Of a stretch of 64,000 nt of DNA, positions 39,463 to 47,642 are shown in pieces. The notes under the pieces were generated by a model that was not told the origin of the DNA, searched no databases, and saw only the letters and a program-made list of their open reading frames with translations. Location: contig NZ_LMTS01000025.1 in NCBI RefSeq assembly GCF_001541225.1, positions 181,069-245,068 on the forward strand, read 5' to 3'. Origin of the DNA: Variovorax sp. WDL1 (GTDB lineage: Bacteria > Pseudomonadota > Gammaproteobacteria > Burkholderiales > Burkholderiaceae_C). The stretch's first letter is position 1. Each line of letters begins with the position of its first letter. A program made the translations under genes and the position numbers.

Positions 39463-40338
39463 TCAATCGACCGTCAAGCGGCAAACGTAGGCTTCTGCGG
39501 CATTCGTAGCGGCCGCGCGCTGGTACGGAAGGTGGTTCCTTCGAACCAAGACGTCCGAGCCTGGCTTGGCCAGCATGTATACCCCTTGGGGGATGTCGCT
39601 GTCGAAGAAGACTTGCTGGAGCATCACATGGCTTGGTGCCAGCTTGCGCCGGCGCAGGCCTGCCTCGATGGACCGGATGCGGTCTGCGAAGGGCGCCCCC
39701 TGCCCTGCCGCTGTGTCCTTCAGGCTGTAGCCGTCACAAATGACGAACGTGCCCGCTGCGTAGCAGCCGTCCAGGACATACTGGGGCAGCGCTGCCTCCA
39801 GCTCATCCAACACGTCCTTCGGAAGGAAGCCGGGCTTGCCGTCGTCGGCGCTCACCACGAGAGGGTTCCCGACCGTGGCGAGGGCCATGAGCCGCTCCCC
39901 TGCTGGCAATAGCTGGGCGCTTGTCCCCGATTCACCGCTCAGGAGGGCCTCGTCGATGTCCGGACCGCTGCCCAGCCAAGGAGCCGGTACCAGGTGCTCG
40001 GCTTCCATTGCGGTCATGACGGGGCTGACCACTGATGCGGGCGCCGTGCCGGAAATGATTGCGGCGCTGAAGTCGATGCCGGCGCCTGGTCGACCCGACC
40101 AGTCGGTGGTGTACTGCTTCTTTCGCTTCTCCTCGACGACCGCGTGGAACGCGGCTTCAGCGGCGCGCAGCGACACGGGGCCGGAAGCCTTGGTCTGAAG
40201 CGTCGTGGCATTGCCGCGGCGTCCGTTGAGACCGTAAACGCGGTAGCCGCCCGCCATTGCCTCGATGACGATGTGGTACTCCTTGTCGGAGGTTCCCTTG
40301 CTGAAGTAGAGCTTCAGCACCTTTGATGAGTAACTCAT
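39463..40338 (-). CDS. WGR protein with degenerate ligase domain (291 aa)
   Basis: Residues 5-85 form a WGR domain (KVLKLYFSKGTSDKEYHIVIEAMAGGYRVYGLNGRRGNATTLQTKASGPVSL), close in pattern to the one at 25026. The remainder aligns with its ligase domain: YVLDGCYAAGTFVICDGYSL against YVLDGELIGETYFVFDIL, and QGVYMLAKPGSDVLV against EGLVFKHRDAQY. The motif I lysine is missing (PAGERLMA in place of KYDGHRRL), the motif III Glu is Cys, and motif IV is lost, so it cannot form ligase-AMP. It may bind DNA ends or pair with the active enzyme. AGGAG and a full AGGACAAC promoter box support the start. Confidence 0.8.
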   Translation of the reverse strand: MSYSSKVLKLYFSKGTSDKEYHIVIEAMAGGYRVYGLNGRRGNATTLQTKASGPVSLRAAEAAFHAVVEEKRKKQYTTDWSGRPGAGIDFSAAIISGTAPASVVSPVMTAMEAEHLVPAPWLGSGPDIDEALLSGESGTSAQLLPAGERLMALATVGNPLVVSADDGKPGFLPKDVLDELEAALPQYVLDGCYAAGTFVICDGYSLKDTAAGQGAPFADRIRSIEAGLRRRKLAPSHVMLQQVFFDSDIPQGVYMLAKPGSDVLVRRNHLPYQRAAATNAAEAYVCRLTVD

Positions 40339-40353
40339 CCATTCTCCTGTGAA

Positions 40354-40374
40354 GTTGTCCTTCCGCGTATAGCC
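40354..40374 (-). promoter_or_regulatory. CTATAC/AGGACAAC promoter
   Basis: Minus strand GGCTATACGCGGAAGGACAA, then C; 16-36 bases before the ATG at 40338. One of the two best examples of the family. Confidence 0.6.
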
Positions 40375-40417
40375 CGCGGTGATTGGCGGGCCCGAGTGGC
40401 CCCGAACCGAAGAGATA

Positions 40418-40445
40418 TTGCGTTTTAGATTAGCCGTGCTAAAAT
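40418..40445 (+). promoter_or_regulatory. sigma70-like promoter
   Basis: TTGCGT, 16-base spacer, TAAAAT. The inverted words TTTTAG (40423) and CTAAAA (40439) overlap it, suggesting an operator. About 57 bases before the ATG at 40502. Confidence 0.5.
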
Positions 40446-40501
40446 GTAACAGGCTTGCATCTATATTGGATGTCGCCTCACCCACGAGAAAGTGCATAGG
40501 A

Positions 40502-41158
40502 ATGATTCGTCGAGGTCTCTTTTGGCTGCAAGGCCGTCTTCCCACCCGTCACATTTCCCATCTCGGCCAACCCTACATGGAGAGGTCGTACATCGGAACG
40601 GCGATGGGGCTGCGCTTCTACCTGCACCGATTCGTTGCTTGCGACGCTGACGGCCTTCACGACCACCCGTTCCTGCGCAGCCTGTCGCTCATTCTGGCTG
40701 GCTGGTACTACGAGGACCGGTGGTCGGGCCGTGTCGTAAAGCGCTTTCTCAACTACATCGGGCCAGAGTGCTTCCATCGCGTGGTGCTCCCCCGAGAGGC
40801 ACAGCACGATGTCTGGACCTTGTTCATCCATAGCGCTCGCGTGAAGCAGTGGGGCGCGTTGCGTCCGGCTTTCAAGGGCCGCCATGGTCCGGTGCTGCTT
40901 TACGAGCCGCAGTCGGAGCCCACCGACCCGGAGTTCTCCAACTGGCACCTGCGGGCGGCCACCGGTGCGCAACTGCGTGCGAATCCGGCGCTCAATATCA
41001 GCGGACCGGCGTTCTCCATCGAGCTGGGAAAGAATGCGTACGCCGTGGGCCTTGCCAAGTATCCGGAGTCCGCGCACCGGCATTCTCTGGACATTGACCA
41101 GGCTGGCTTGCCAGAAGACCCGAATCCTGGCCAGCGTGCTGCCGTCCAGATGGGCTGA
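40502..41158 (+). CDS. cupin-like hypothetical protein of phage type (218 aa)
   Basis: The sequence LHDHPFLRSLSLILAGWYYEDRW ... FHRVVLPREAQHDVWTLFIHSARVKQWGAL fits a cupin-like family I know from phages and plasmids (HDHP ... HRV ... WTLF..G.R...WG). Metal binding through the His residues is likely; the reaction is unknown. The ATG at 40502 sits right behind a GGA, so the start is uncertain, but upstream residues do not look coding. Confidence 0.7.
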   Translation: MIRRGLFWLQGRLPTRHISHLGQPYMERSYIGTAMGLRFYLHRFVACDADGLHDHPFLRSLSLILAGWYYEDRWSGRVVKRFLNYIGPECFHRVVLPREAQHDVWTLFIHSARVKQWGALRPAFKGRHGPVLLYEPQSEPTDPEFSNWHLRAATGAQLRANPALNISGPAFSIELGKNAYAVGLAKYPESAHRHSLDIDQAGLPEDPNPGQRAAVQMG

Positions 41159-41228
41159 GCTTGCCCATCAGCCGCCGACGGCCCGACGGGATATGCCGGG
41201 ACTTTGCTTTGCACCTGTGTAGACCGTT

Positions 41229-41696
41229 CTGACCACCCTCCCCCTTGAGCTTCCAGGCGACCTCGAGCTGCCGCGGTGGTGCGAGGGCGCGCGACTGGCC
41301 TACAGCTTTGAAATTGGCCAGGAGACGTCATCGAACAACATAATTCGGGGGATGGCGCCCAAGGCCTACATGGCACTTCGCCGGTTGTGGACGGTGAAGG
41401 TCTTCAGCCGGGGCCTTGCCGACCGGAGGCCTGCCGCGCCGCTCGCGCAGGCTGCCTTGGTCGTGGTCCGTAGGTCAGCCGGCGAGCTCGATTGGGACAA
41501 CGCCTATGGCGGGCTCAAGCCCATTCTCGATTGCCTGGTTGTCAAATCTTCCAAGAATCCGAGTGGCCTGGGGCTGGTGACCGACGACAGCCCCAAGCAT
41601 ATGCCCTACCCGCCTTGGGTCGTGCAGCGCAGTGCGCCGCGAGGGCGCGGGAACGTGCACTTCGCCATCTTCGACCTGGCGCCTGCGGCCGCCTGA
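41229..41696 (+). CDS. RusA-like Holliday junction resolvase, possible CTG start
   Basis: LPLELPGDLELPRWCEGARLAYSFEIGQETSSNNIIRGMAPKAYM at the N-terminus, then VVVRRSAGELDWDNAYGGLKPILDCLV and GLGLVTDDSPKHM, matches the RusA family: two essential Asp in D-W-D-N and a later DD. RusA cuts Holliday junctions as a dimer. The frame is closed by TAG at 41220; between it and the conserved part there is no ATG, GTG or TTG, so I take CTG at 41229. The alternative ATG at 41352 would delete about 40 conserved-looking residues. Confidence 0.72.
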   Translation: MTTLPLELPGDLELPRWCEGARLAYSFEIGQETSSNNIIRGMAPKAYMALRRLWTVKVFSRGLADRRPAAPLAQAALVVVRRSAGELDWDNAYGGLKPILDCLVVKSSKNPSGLGLVTDDSPKHMPYPPWVVQRSAPRGRGNVHFAIFDLAPAAA

Positions 41697-41798
41697 GGCT
41701 GTTTTTTTCGGGTGCCTATATGGTGCATAGGAAACATTTTTTGGTTGTTCGCCAGAGTTCGTCATCGAGCGCTGCGCGTCGTCCATCGAGGCACACAT

Positions 41799-42236
41799 AT
41801 GGAAATCGCAAACTTTATTGGGTCGCTGGTAACACTAGCCCTCGTCGTTGCTGCCGTCGGCGGTATGACAAAGGTACTGATTGTGTCTGTCTGGGAGCAA
41901 GGTCTCCTTGGCAAGCAAATCAGTGGCGCCGAAGCATTCCTAGCCATGTTGAAGGCTATGTTGAAGCTGTCACGCTTCTTCATGTCTCACATGCTGGCTA
42001 CGGGATGTTCCGTAGCCATGTTATTTGCGTCCATTGTGATGGATGCGAATTTCACTGCTTCGTTGGGCTATTCAACGATTGCTTTTGCAATCGCTGTGCT
42101 CGCAACGCCTTCTGCGATGCGCGTTTTGAGGGCTTCTGCTCTCAGTTTCGTGCTTCGATTGAAGTTGCGCAGCAAACCGCTGCTTTTTTCTGAACCCCTG
42201 ATTCATCATTCGCAAGCTTCCCGCTTGCACTCCTGA
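41799..42236 (+). CDS. membrane protein, hypothetical (145 aa)
   Basis: Three hydrophobic helices (about residues 5-25, 50-70 and 78-105), then a basic tail (LRLKLRSKPLLFSEPLIHHSQASRLHS). Base composition is clearly less GC-rich than the neighbours, which may mean recent transfer. GAGG precedes the ATG. The function is unknown. Confidence 0.6.
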   Translation: MEIANFIGSLVTLALVVAAVGGMTKVLIVSVWEQGLLGKQISGAEAFLAMLKAMLKLSRFFMSHMLATGCSVAMLFASIVMDANFTASLGYSTIAFAIAVLATPSAMRVLRASALSFVLRLKLRSKPLLFSEPLIHHSQASRLHS

Positions 42237-42241
42237 TTCCA

Positions 42242-42268
42242 AACCTCGCTTAACGCGAGGTTTTTTTT
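42242..42268 (+). terminator. terminator
   Basis: AACCTCGC-TTAA-CGCGAGGTT followed by TTTTTT. Confidence 0.9.
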
Positions 42269-42286
42269 GGCCTCCCGCGACCGTCA

Positions 42287-42306
42287 GCTATACGGCGCAG
42301 GACAAC
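42287..42306 (+). promoter_or_regulatory. CTATAC/AGGACAAC promoter
   Basis: GCTATACGGCGCAGGACAAC is a best-case family member, 19-38 bases before the ATG at 42325. Only T-tract terminator sequence lies upstream, so no -35 is possible at normal spacing except a weak TTGGCC. Confidence 0.65.
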
Positions 42307-42324
42307 ATCACAGGACTAGAACGA

Positions 42325-43047
42325 ATGAACATTCAGCAAAATTCGGTGTTCCTCAGCAACCTGCTGAAGGACCTAACCAACGCGCGGCTCTTGCCCGCCG
42401 GCTTCCAACGCCCCTACGTTTGGACAAGGGCCGATGTAATGGCGCTTTTGGAATCCATCCTGCGCGGCTACCCTATCGGCGCCTTCCTGCTCTGGTCCCC
42501 CTATGGCCGGGCCGACATCAGTCAAGCCGGCCGTACAAGGCTGGGCCCCGTGCACATGCTGCGCGGGGACTCCACGAGTTCGCTGCTACTGGACGGCCAG
42601 AACCGGCTTGCGACCCTCGCTTGGGTGGCCCGTGACGAGGCGAGCCCCCTTCCTGACGACCTGACGACTGCCGAACGAGCAGTGTGGGCCGACGGCAAGG
42701 CGCTGGTTGCCAACCTCCGGGAGAAGAAGTTGGAGTTCGTCGACCAGGCAGAGGCTGACTCGGGATTCCGGCTGCCGGCGCGAGCCCTGCTCAGCAGTCT
42801 GGTCGCAAGCCCGCTGATGCGCCGCCGCTGGACCAACGAGTGGGCTGGTTTCGGGGAAACCGTTCTCAACGATGGCCTGAAGTGGTTCGACGAAGCTTCT
42901 GGGGCATTCTCAGGAGCGCGCGTGGTGGTCACCGAGATGGAGTACGCCACTGCGCAGGAAGCAAAGGACGCGTTTTTGCATATCTGCAAGGTCGGCGTCC
43001 CCATGGCCGCAAGCGACTTCGATGCCGCGCTCTCTTGGGTTCCGTGA
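42325..43047 (+). CDS. stand-alone DUF262-domain protein (240 aa)
   Basis: DUF262 proteins share the ParB/sulfiredoxin fold: here PAGFQRPYVWTRADVMALLESILRGYPIGAFLLW and LLLDGQNRLATLAWV with the DGQNR motif. In many DUF262 proteins (GmrS-like) this part hydrolyses NTP and is joined to an HNH nuclease (DUF1524). Here the protein ends after the N-terminal domain, and no HNH partner is seen nearby. NTPase activity is likely from family knowledge; a defence role would need the missing partner. Confidence 0.8.
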   Translation: MNIQQNSVFLSNLLKDLTNARLLPAGFQRPYVWTRADVMALLESILRGYPIGAFLLWSPYGRADISQAGRTRLGPVHMLRGDSTSSLLLDGQNRLATLAWVARDEASPLPDDLTTAERAVWADGKALVANLREKKLEFVDQAEADSGFRLPARALLSSLVASPLMRRRWTNEWAGFGETVLNDGLKWFDEASGAFSGARVVVTEMEYATAQEAKDAFLHICKVGVPMAASDFDAALSWVP

Positions 43048-43069
43048 TGGGCCCCGCGGGATGATTCAT

Positions 43070-43105
43070 CCCCCCGCAGCTTGAGCTGCCGGGGGATTTC
43101 CTTTT
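43070..43105 (+). terminator. terminator of the DUF262 gene
   Basis: CCCCCGCAGC-TTGA-GCTGCCGGGGG then TTTCCTTTTT. Confidence 0.8.
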
Positions 43106-43111
43106 TGGCTG

Positions 43112-43149
43112 AAAAAATCCCCTGTAGACAAGGAGTCGACAGGGGATTG
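43112..43149 (-). terminator. terminator of the 43410-43165 gene
   Basis: Minus strand AATCCCCTGT and ACAGGGGATT followed by TTTTC. Confidence 0.8.
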
Positions 43150-43164
43150 AAGAACGAGGCGCCT

Positions 43165-43410
43165 TTACGCCGCCTCGAGAGCAGCAGCGCTGACCGCGGC
43201 ATAGTCCTGAGCGTCCATTGGGACGCCGAGTACCTGATAGTCCGGCGTCCGCAGACAGGCGACGACGAACGCTTCCAGGGCAACCCCGTGGAGTTTGCCG
43301 TCACGCACGCCTTTGCGCCGCATATCGGCAACAAGGTCGATGTCCGTGTGCCAGTACTTGCGGCCTTCGAAGAAGCGCCAGTTGCCGATGAACACGATTT
43401 TGTTGGGCAT
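43165..43410 (-). CDS. hypothetical protein (81 aa)
   Basis: Starts MPNKIVFIGNWRFFEGRKYWHTDIDLVADMRRKGVRDGKLHGVALEAFVVACL. Small alpha/beta protein without recognisable family. The upstream ribosome-binding site is weak, but the gene has a good CCTATACCGAGCAGGTCAAC promoter box (43426-43446) and its own terminator. Confidence 0.6.
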   Translation of the reverse strand: MPNKIVFIGNWRFFEGRKYWHTDIDLVADMRRKGVRDGKLHGVALEAFVVACLRTPDYQVLGVPMDAQDYAAVSAAALEAA

Positions 43411-43425
43411 GGAGATGCTCGCTGA

Positions 43426-43446
43426 GTTGACCTGCTCGGTATAGGG
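43426..43446 (-). promoter_or_regulatory. CTATAC/AGGTCAAC promoter
   Basis: Minus strand CCTATACCGAGCAGGTCAAC, 16-36 bases before the ATG at 43410. Confidence 0.55.
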
Positions 43447-43522
43447 CCGCCTTGCCGGCGTCTCTACAGGAAGTAGTACATCGGCACGTTGTGCCCCTCC
43501 TGTAATCAAAAAGGCAACATAA

Positions 43523-43912
43523 ATGGCGCAATTTAACGTCGAATTCGACGCTACCGGCTTTACCCGCAACGCTACGGTCTCCGCAGGCCAGTTGAGTGAC
43601 GCGTTCATCCAGGCGTTCAATGCCCGTCACGCGAAGGCTCGGACCTTCCCGAAAGGCGTGGCGACCCTGGTGCGCGGCCAGGTTTGCCCGGAGCGCTCTG
43701 GCAACCGAGCTGGAACCCGCTGCTTTGTCACCATCGTGTTGGCAGTCGAGGCCCCAAATGAGGAGGCCGCGGAGAATTTCTATCCTCCAAGTGCTTTCCT
43801 GAAGCCCCTCTTCGATGTGCTGGGCGAGAACCAAGGCAACGAAGCCTCCCTCAGCCTGGAGCGAGGATGGGAAGTAACCGCCATCGAATCGCTCGAAACC
43901 GAACTGGCCTAG
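43523..43912 (+). CDS. hypothetical protein (129 aa)
   Basis: Soluble, with an alternating strand/helix pattern (MAQFNVEFDATGFTRNATVSAGQLSDAFIQAFNARHAK...RCFVTIVLAVEAPNEEAAENF). No signal or catalytic motif is seen; the family is unknown. Confidence 0.6.
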   Translation: MAQFNVEFDATGFTRNATVSAGQLSDAFIQAFNARHAKARTFPKGVATLVRGQVCPERSGNRAGTRCFVTIVLAVEAPNEEAAENFYPPSAFLKPLFDVLGENQGNEASLSLERGWEVTAIESLETELA

Positions 43913-43927
43913 CCATCATTCCGAACA

Positions 43928-43966
43928 CTCCCCTTGAAGCAAGTGCTTTGAGGGGAGCTTTTTCGT
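43928..43966. terminator. terminator between convergent genes
   Basis: CTCCCCTT and GAGGGGAG form an 8-bp stem around a 12-base loop, followed by TTTTTC on the plus strand. It may also serve the minus-strand ParB-like gene less well. Confidence 0.55.
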
Positions 43967-43969
43967 TCT

Positions 43970-44860
43970 TCAGGCGGCGGTCGCCAGGTACTCGTCGCGT
44001 TTGACAGGAGTTGCTCGAGGACCACCCCTGCCCGAATGCTGCTCCCAGTACCCGAGGACCAACTCCATGATGGGTTCCACGTTCTTGCCGGAAAGCGCGT
44101 TTGCCTCTCGTCGATGCTTCAAGGCTTCGGCACACTTGAAGGCTGCTTCGAGCTCCTTGCGTCGTTCGAGCGGCACCTCCTTTGGATGCTGAATCGCAGC
44201 TGCAAAGGCCTGTACCTCCGGCGCCCGGCTTTCCTCCTTCGATGCGACGACCAGCAGTGCTGCCAGGGCGCCAGCAGGAAGCCCGCTGCGGCCCGCTCGA
44301 ATTGAAATGGGGTCGAGCACCTGAATACCCTTGCGCAGCTCGTAGACGGCCTTACGGATGTCGCGGTCGCCGGCAGCCGCAGCGACAGCTGACACGGCTT
44401 GGCCTCGCACGAAGGCCGGGCTGGTGAGCTTGCCCAGAAGGCCTGAGCGACGTAACCCTTCCTCAAATGCATCCCGGCCCCGCTTGACGGCCGCGCGGCT
44501 ATCGACGGCGTCATAGAGCTTCTCTGCATCCGTGATGCTCTCGCAATCGGCAACCCCCAGCCACACCTGGGCAGGAGCAACCTTCCCCTCGTGCAGGATG
44601 GCGGTGATGCGGGTGTACCCGTCAATCAGTCGAGTCTTTCCGTCAGCAGTCCGTGCTGCAAGAAAGTTGACGTGCAGGGGGTTGTCGGAACCTGTGATGT
44701 GTCGAGCTTCCTTAGCGCGGCGCAAGTGATGGCGCTGTACGCGAAGCACGGACTCCTTGTACATCCCGAGCACAACATCGAAAGGGACACGGACCCAATG
44801 CATGCGGTCCGCGGTGGGTGAATCAGGGCCAACGAAGGCGGGGAGTTTGGGAATGTCCAT
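43970..44860 (-). CDS. ParB/sulfiredoxin-fold protein (296 aa)
   Basis: Residues 15-110 contain RVPFDVVLGMYKESVLRVQRHHLRRAKEARHI and KTRLIDGYTRITAILHEGKVAPAQVWLGVADC, with DGYTR in place of the DGxxR of the ParB fold. The second half is helical and basic (DAFEEGLRRSGLLGKLTSPAFVRGQAVSAVAAAAGDRDIRKAVYELRKG) and could bind DNA. No ParA gene adjoins, so it is probably not the partition ParB. The ATG at 44860 has AAGGTG upstream; a longer reading is unsupported. Promoter-like GCTATTCTC lies upstream. Confidence 0.68.
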   Translation of the reverse strand: MDIPKLPAFVGPDSPTADRMHWVRVPFDVVLGMYKESVLRVQRHHLRRAKEARHITGSDNPLHVNFLAARTADGKTRLIDGYTRITAILHEGKVAPAQVWLGVADCESITDAEKLYDAVDSRAAVKRGRDAFEEGLRRSGLLGKLTSPAFVRGQAVSAVAAAAGDRDIRKAVYELRKGIQVLDPISIRAGRSGLPAGALAALLVVASKEESRAPEVQAFAAAIQHPKEVPLERRKELEAAFKCAEALKHRREANALSGKNVEPIMELVLGYWEQHSGRGGPRATPVKRDEYLATAA

Positions 44861-45095
44861 AAGTGCACCTTCGCGTTGGCTCAGTTTGAATCCAATTACG
44901 CGGGCTATCGCGACGTTCGGAGAATAGCCTTTCCAGTGCCTTTGCGCCAGATTGGGCGCACTAACGGAGGGGGAAGTGTTGCCGGCCAGCTTCATCTCGC
45001 CGCCCCAACCTTGCGGGCGCGAGCCTGCGGTTCGCGATGTGCTCGCCAAACTCATATGGCTACACCGAGCATCTAACCCAACAGGAGCGCTACCT

Positions 45096-45485
45096 TTGTC
45101 CAAGTACGAGACCACCCTCGTTGTTCACGCCAGCGCGACCGCAATCAACGCGTTCAAAGCCGAAGTCCTGCCTCTTCTAAAGGCGAGAGGGGTCGAGGTT
45201 CGGCGCGAGGAACCGACCGCCATGTGGCTGCACGAGACCAAGCCCTCTGAGAGCATCTTGTCGGACGTCTGTCATGGCCTCTCTCTTCTGCGCCCGGCTC
45301 TTTCGCTGTTCGTCAGCCTGGACCGTGGACCAGCGGGAGAGCAGCTTTGGTACGTGCGCGAAGGAGAAACGCTTGCGTATCGGCAATCCGGTGGCCACGA
45401 AGGCGCAGAGGCGGTCAACCGCGAGTACGGACCGGTCGGCTTTCTTCAGGCAGCCTTCGAGCAGTTCTGCCTTCGCTCGGACTAG
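45096..45485 (+). CDS. hypothetical protein (129 aa), TTG start
   Basis: AGGAG eight bases upstream marks the TTG at 45096 as the start: (M)SKYETTLVVHASATAINAFKAEVLPLLKARGVEVRREEPTAMWLHE. The protein looks like a small alpha/beta unit. Longer readings to 44952 lack a ribosome-binding site. Function is unknown. Confidence 0.6.
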   Translation: MSKYETTLVVHASATAINAFKAEVLPLLKARGVEVRREEPTAMWLHETKPSESILSDVCHGLSLLRPALSLFVSLDRGPAGEQLWYVREGETLAYRQSGGHEGAEAVNREYGPVGFLQAAFEQFCLRSD

Positions 45486-45592
45486 CAGCTCTCCGATTCC
45501 TCCGTGAAATGCCCTCCCCCGAGGGCGTTTTGCCGTGTTGGCAGCGGCGGTGCCTAAGGGTTAGACCTCGCCGCCGGCCACTCGAGCTCGTA

Positions 45593-45612
45593 TCTAGACG
45601 AGGCAGGTTAAC
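45593..45612 (+). promoter_or_regulatory. CTAGAC/AGGTTAAC promoter
   Basis: TCTAGACGAGGCAGGTTAAC, 17-36 bases before the ATG at 45629. A family member with G in the variable position. Confidence 0.55.
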
Positions 45613-45628
45613 TCAGTAAGGACGCTTC

Positions 45629-45985
45629 ATGAACGCCATCGCTCTCCCGCACTCTTCGGTTCCCGCTGTCGAGTACTCGCATTTCGACCTGGTTCATTGG
45701 CTCAAGGTGAAGGCTGCGCGCGCTCAACGCAATGCTTTCTACCCGTCGCACCACTACGTGCCCGGCCATCCCCTGGTCGGCAAGCAGGTCATCGACAAGA
45801 CGACCGGCCGCAAGTACGTCGTGGAGAATGTCCGGAAGGACTGGTTTCGAGGTTGGTTCCTCCGAGCCCAGCTTGTGGTCAACGGCAGCCACCGCGTCTG
45901 CCTCATCGACAACTTGTGCTGCCGCGACGCAGGGATTCTCAAGGAAATCGACCGCTTCAAGGCAGAATTCTCGACGGTTCACTAA
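45629..45985 (+). CDS. hypothetical protein (118 aa)
   Basis: Contains HPLVGKQVIDKTTGRKYVVENVRKDWFRGWFLRAQLVVNGSHRVCLIDNL, which looks like a small beta barrel (SH3/KOW-like) after a basic helical start. Own promoter box and terminator. The family is unknown. Confidence 0.6.
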   Translation: MNAIALPHSSVPAVEYSHFDLVHWLKVKAARAQRNAFYPSHHYVPGHPLVGKQVIDKTTGRKYVVENVRKDWFRGWFLRAQLVVNGSHRVCLIDNLCCRDAGILKEIDRFKAEFSTVH

Positions 45986-45997
45986 GTCTCTTCTTCT

Positions 45998-46023
45998 GCG
46001 CCTCCCCAGGAGGCGCTTTTTTC
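45998..46023 (+). terminator. terminator
   Basis: GCGCCTCC-CC-AGGAGGCGC followed by TTTTTT. Confidence 0.88.
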
Positions 46024-46096
46024 TTGCCAGTCGTAGACCGGGTTGGGCCATGAGGAAAGGCGCCAATGGCGCCCTCCTTTGGACTCAGCAATGACC

Positions 46097-47056
46097 CTAT
46101 CGGGGAAGGAGTTGCGGGCCTTCGACCTCTGGCTTGAGGAGCGCCGCAGCTTGCACGCTGACGCCCGAGATGAGGGACTCCAGCAGACCACGCGCCGGCG
46201 CGTACTCATGGATGTTCTTGGTGCCGAAGCTTGCCTGGGCCGCAGATTCGATATCTCCGAGGGTGTCAGCAAGGCCGAGTTGAACGGCCTCTTCGCCCGT
46301 CCAAACGGTTCCCGAGAACAAATTCGGTGTCTCCATGTGAAGTCGGGCACCCCGGCCGGCCTTGACCGCATCGATGAAGTGCTTGTGGATGGCCGACAGG
46401 AGCTCCGACTGCTTCGTCCTCTCGTCGTCCGTCTGGGGCCCGAACGGGTCCATCATGTTTTTTGACTCACCTGCGGTCACGACCCGGCGTTCCACGCCCA
46501 GCTTGTCCATCAGACCCTGGAAACCGAAGCCCTTGGTAATGACGCCGATGGAGCCAGCGATGGTGGAGCGGTTGACCACAATCTTGTCCGCTGCGACGGA
46601 GATGAAGTACGCGCCCGAGGTCATCATGTCCTCGGCGACCGCCACCACTTTCTTCTCCGGGTATTGCTTCTTGAGCTGCAGGATGCGGTCGTTGATGAGC
46701 GCCGACTGGACCGGCGTGCCTCCCGGGCTGTTGATGCGCAGGATGACGCCCTTGGCGTTCACGTCAGCGAAGGCCTTCTCCAGGAGGGGATTCAGCCGCT
46801 CGGCGCTGGCCGCCTTGCCTGGTCCGATTTCGCCTTCGATGCGAATCATGGCAGCGTATCCACCGGGAACGATGGGCTGGGCCGCGGACTTGAAGAAGCC
46901 GAAACCGAGCACGCCCAGATAGCTCAGGCCGAGGGTCGCGATGACCGCGTACTTCGCGTAGGTCAATCGGCGGGAGAGCCGTCGGTCCGCGAGGAGGTCG
47001 TCGAACATGCGACGCTCGAGCGTCTCTTTGCGGTCAGGAGTGTATTCAGTTGTCAT
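46097..47056 (-). CDS. sppA: S49-family signal peptide peptidase SppA
   Basis: A 319-residue SppA of the short type. A single membrane anchor (about residues 33-57) precedes the periplasmic protease domain. The catalytic Ser is S147 in MMTSGAYFIS and the Lys is K199 in GESKNMMDPF, as in the S49 Ser-Lys dyad; INSPGG (109-113) forms the oxyanion region. It cleaves leftover signal peptides in the membrane. It ends with a 30-residue variable tail. The start at 47056 is chosen over a GTG at 47080. The upstream gene (47108) may be in the same transcript, 51 bases away. Confidence 0.9.
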   Translation of the reverse strand: MTTEYTPDRKETLERRMFDDLLADRRLSRRLTYAKYAVIATLGLSYLGVLGFGFFKSAAQPIVPGGYAAMIRIEGEIGPGKAASAERLNPLLEKAFADVNAKGVILRINSPGGTPVQSALINDRILQLKKQYPEKKVVAVAEDMMTSGAYFISVAADKIVVNRSTIAGSIGVITKGFGFQGLMDKLGVERRVVTAGESKNMMDPFGPQTDDERTKQSELLSAIHKHFIDAVKAGRGARLHMETPNLFSGTVWTGEEAVQLGLADTLGDIESAAQASFGTKNIHEYAPARGLLESLISGVSVQAAALLKPEVEGPQLLPR

Positions 47057-47107
47057 CGCGGGTCTCGCTTGGGGTGGCACTGCCTGGGGGCGACCCGCTC
47101 GGGGTGG

Positions 47108-47530
47108 TCAGGGTCTTCCGTCAGGGTTGGACGGCTCGTATAGCGAAAGCACCGCCTGAAGCAGCCGATGGGCGTCCTCCTGCTCCACCTTCTGCGAAAC
47201 CCAGCCGAGCAAGGTACCCACCAGCGCCTGCTCGAGGATTTCCTCCCTCCGGGCTGCAGTTGGAACTTGCAGGTAGCCCTCGCATTCCACAACGCGGGCA
47301 ACGTCCTTTGCCAGCAGCGACTCGGCAATATCGCTCTTGAGGAGCCGTGCAGCATCGTCCGGCAGGCCGGCCTGAAGGATGAGAGTGACGGCCTGCGATT
47401 GGGCGCGGTGGATGACGTCCAGTGCCATGGCTTGTGCCAGCACGGAGAGCTTGCGGCGGCTGTCGTTGTAGGTTCGTTCCGTGAGGGCCGGGAATTCCAT
47501 TGGGTGTGCTGCGTAGAGTCGTTTGCACAT
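47108..47530 (-). CDS. hypothetical helical protein (140 aa)
   Basis: Mostly helical, for example LSVLAQAMALDVIHRAQSQAVTLILQAGLPDDAARLLKSDIAESLLAKD and EEILEQALVGTLLGWVSQKVEQEDAHRLLQAVL. No membrane segment. Precedes sppA on the same strand. No family is recognised. Confidence 0.6.
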   Translation of the reverse strand: MCKRLYAAHPMEFPALTERTYNDSRRKLSVLAQAMALDVIHRAQSQAVTLILQAGLPDDAARLLKSDIAESLLAKDVARVVECEGYLQVPTAARREEILEQALVGTLLGWVSQKVEQEDAHRLLQAVLSLYEPSNPDGRP

Positions 47531-47642
47531 CTAGAGCATTCGTTTAGCCGGAAGTACTCTTTGGTGCTGGCTCTGCGTTCTTCGTTAGCCTGGCAGGCAG
47601 AAGAAAACGCCCCGGAAGGACCAAGGCGTTCGTTCAATCAGT

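Noticed and set aside
43970..44860. Partition protein ParB
   Set aside because: The fold motif is present, but no ParA gene or parS repeats adjoin it and it is 8 kb from the origin; called only ParB-fold.
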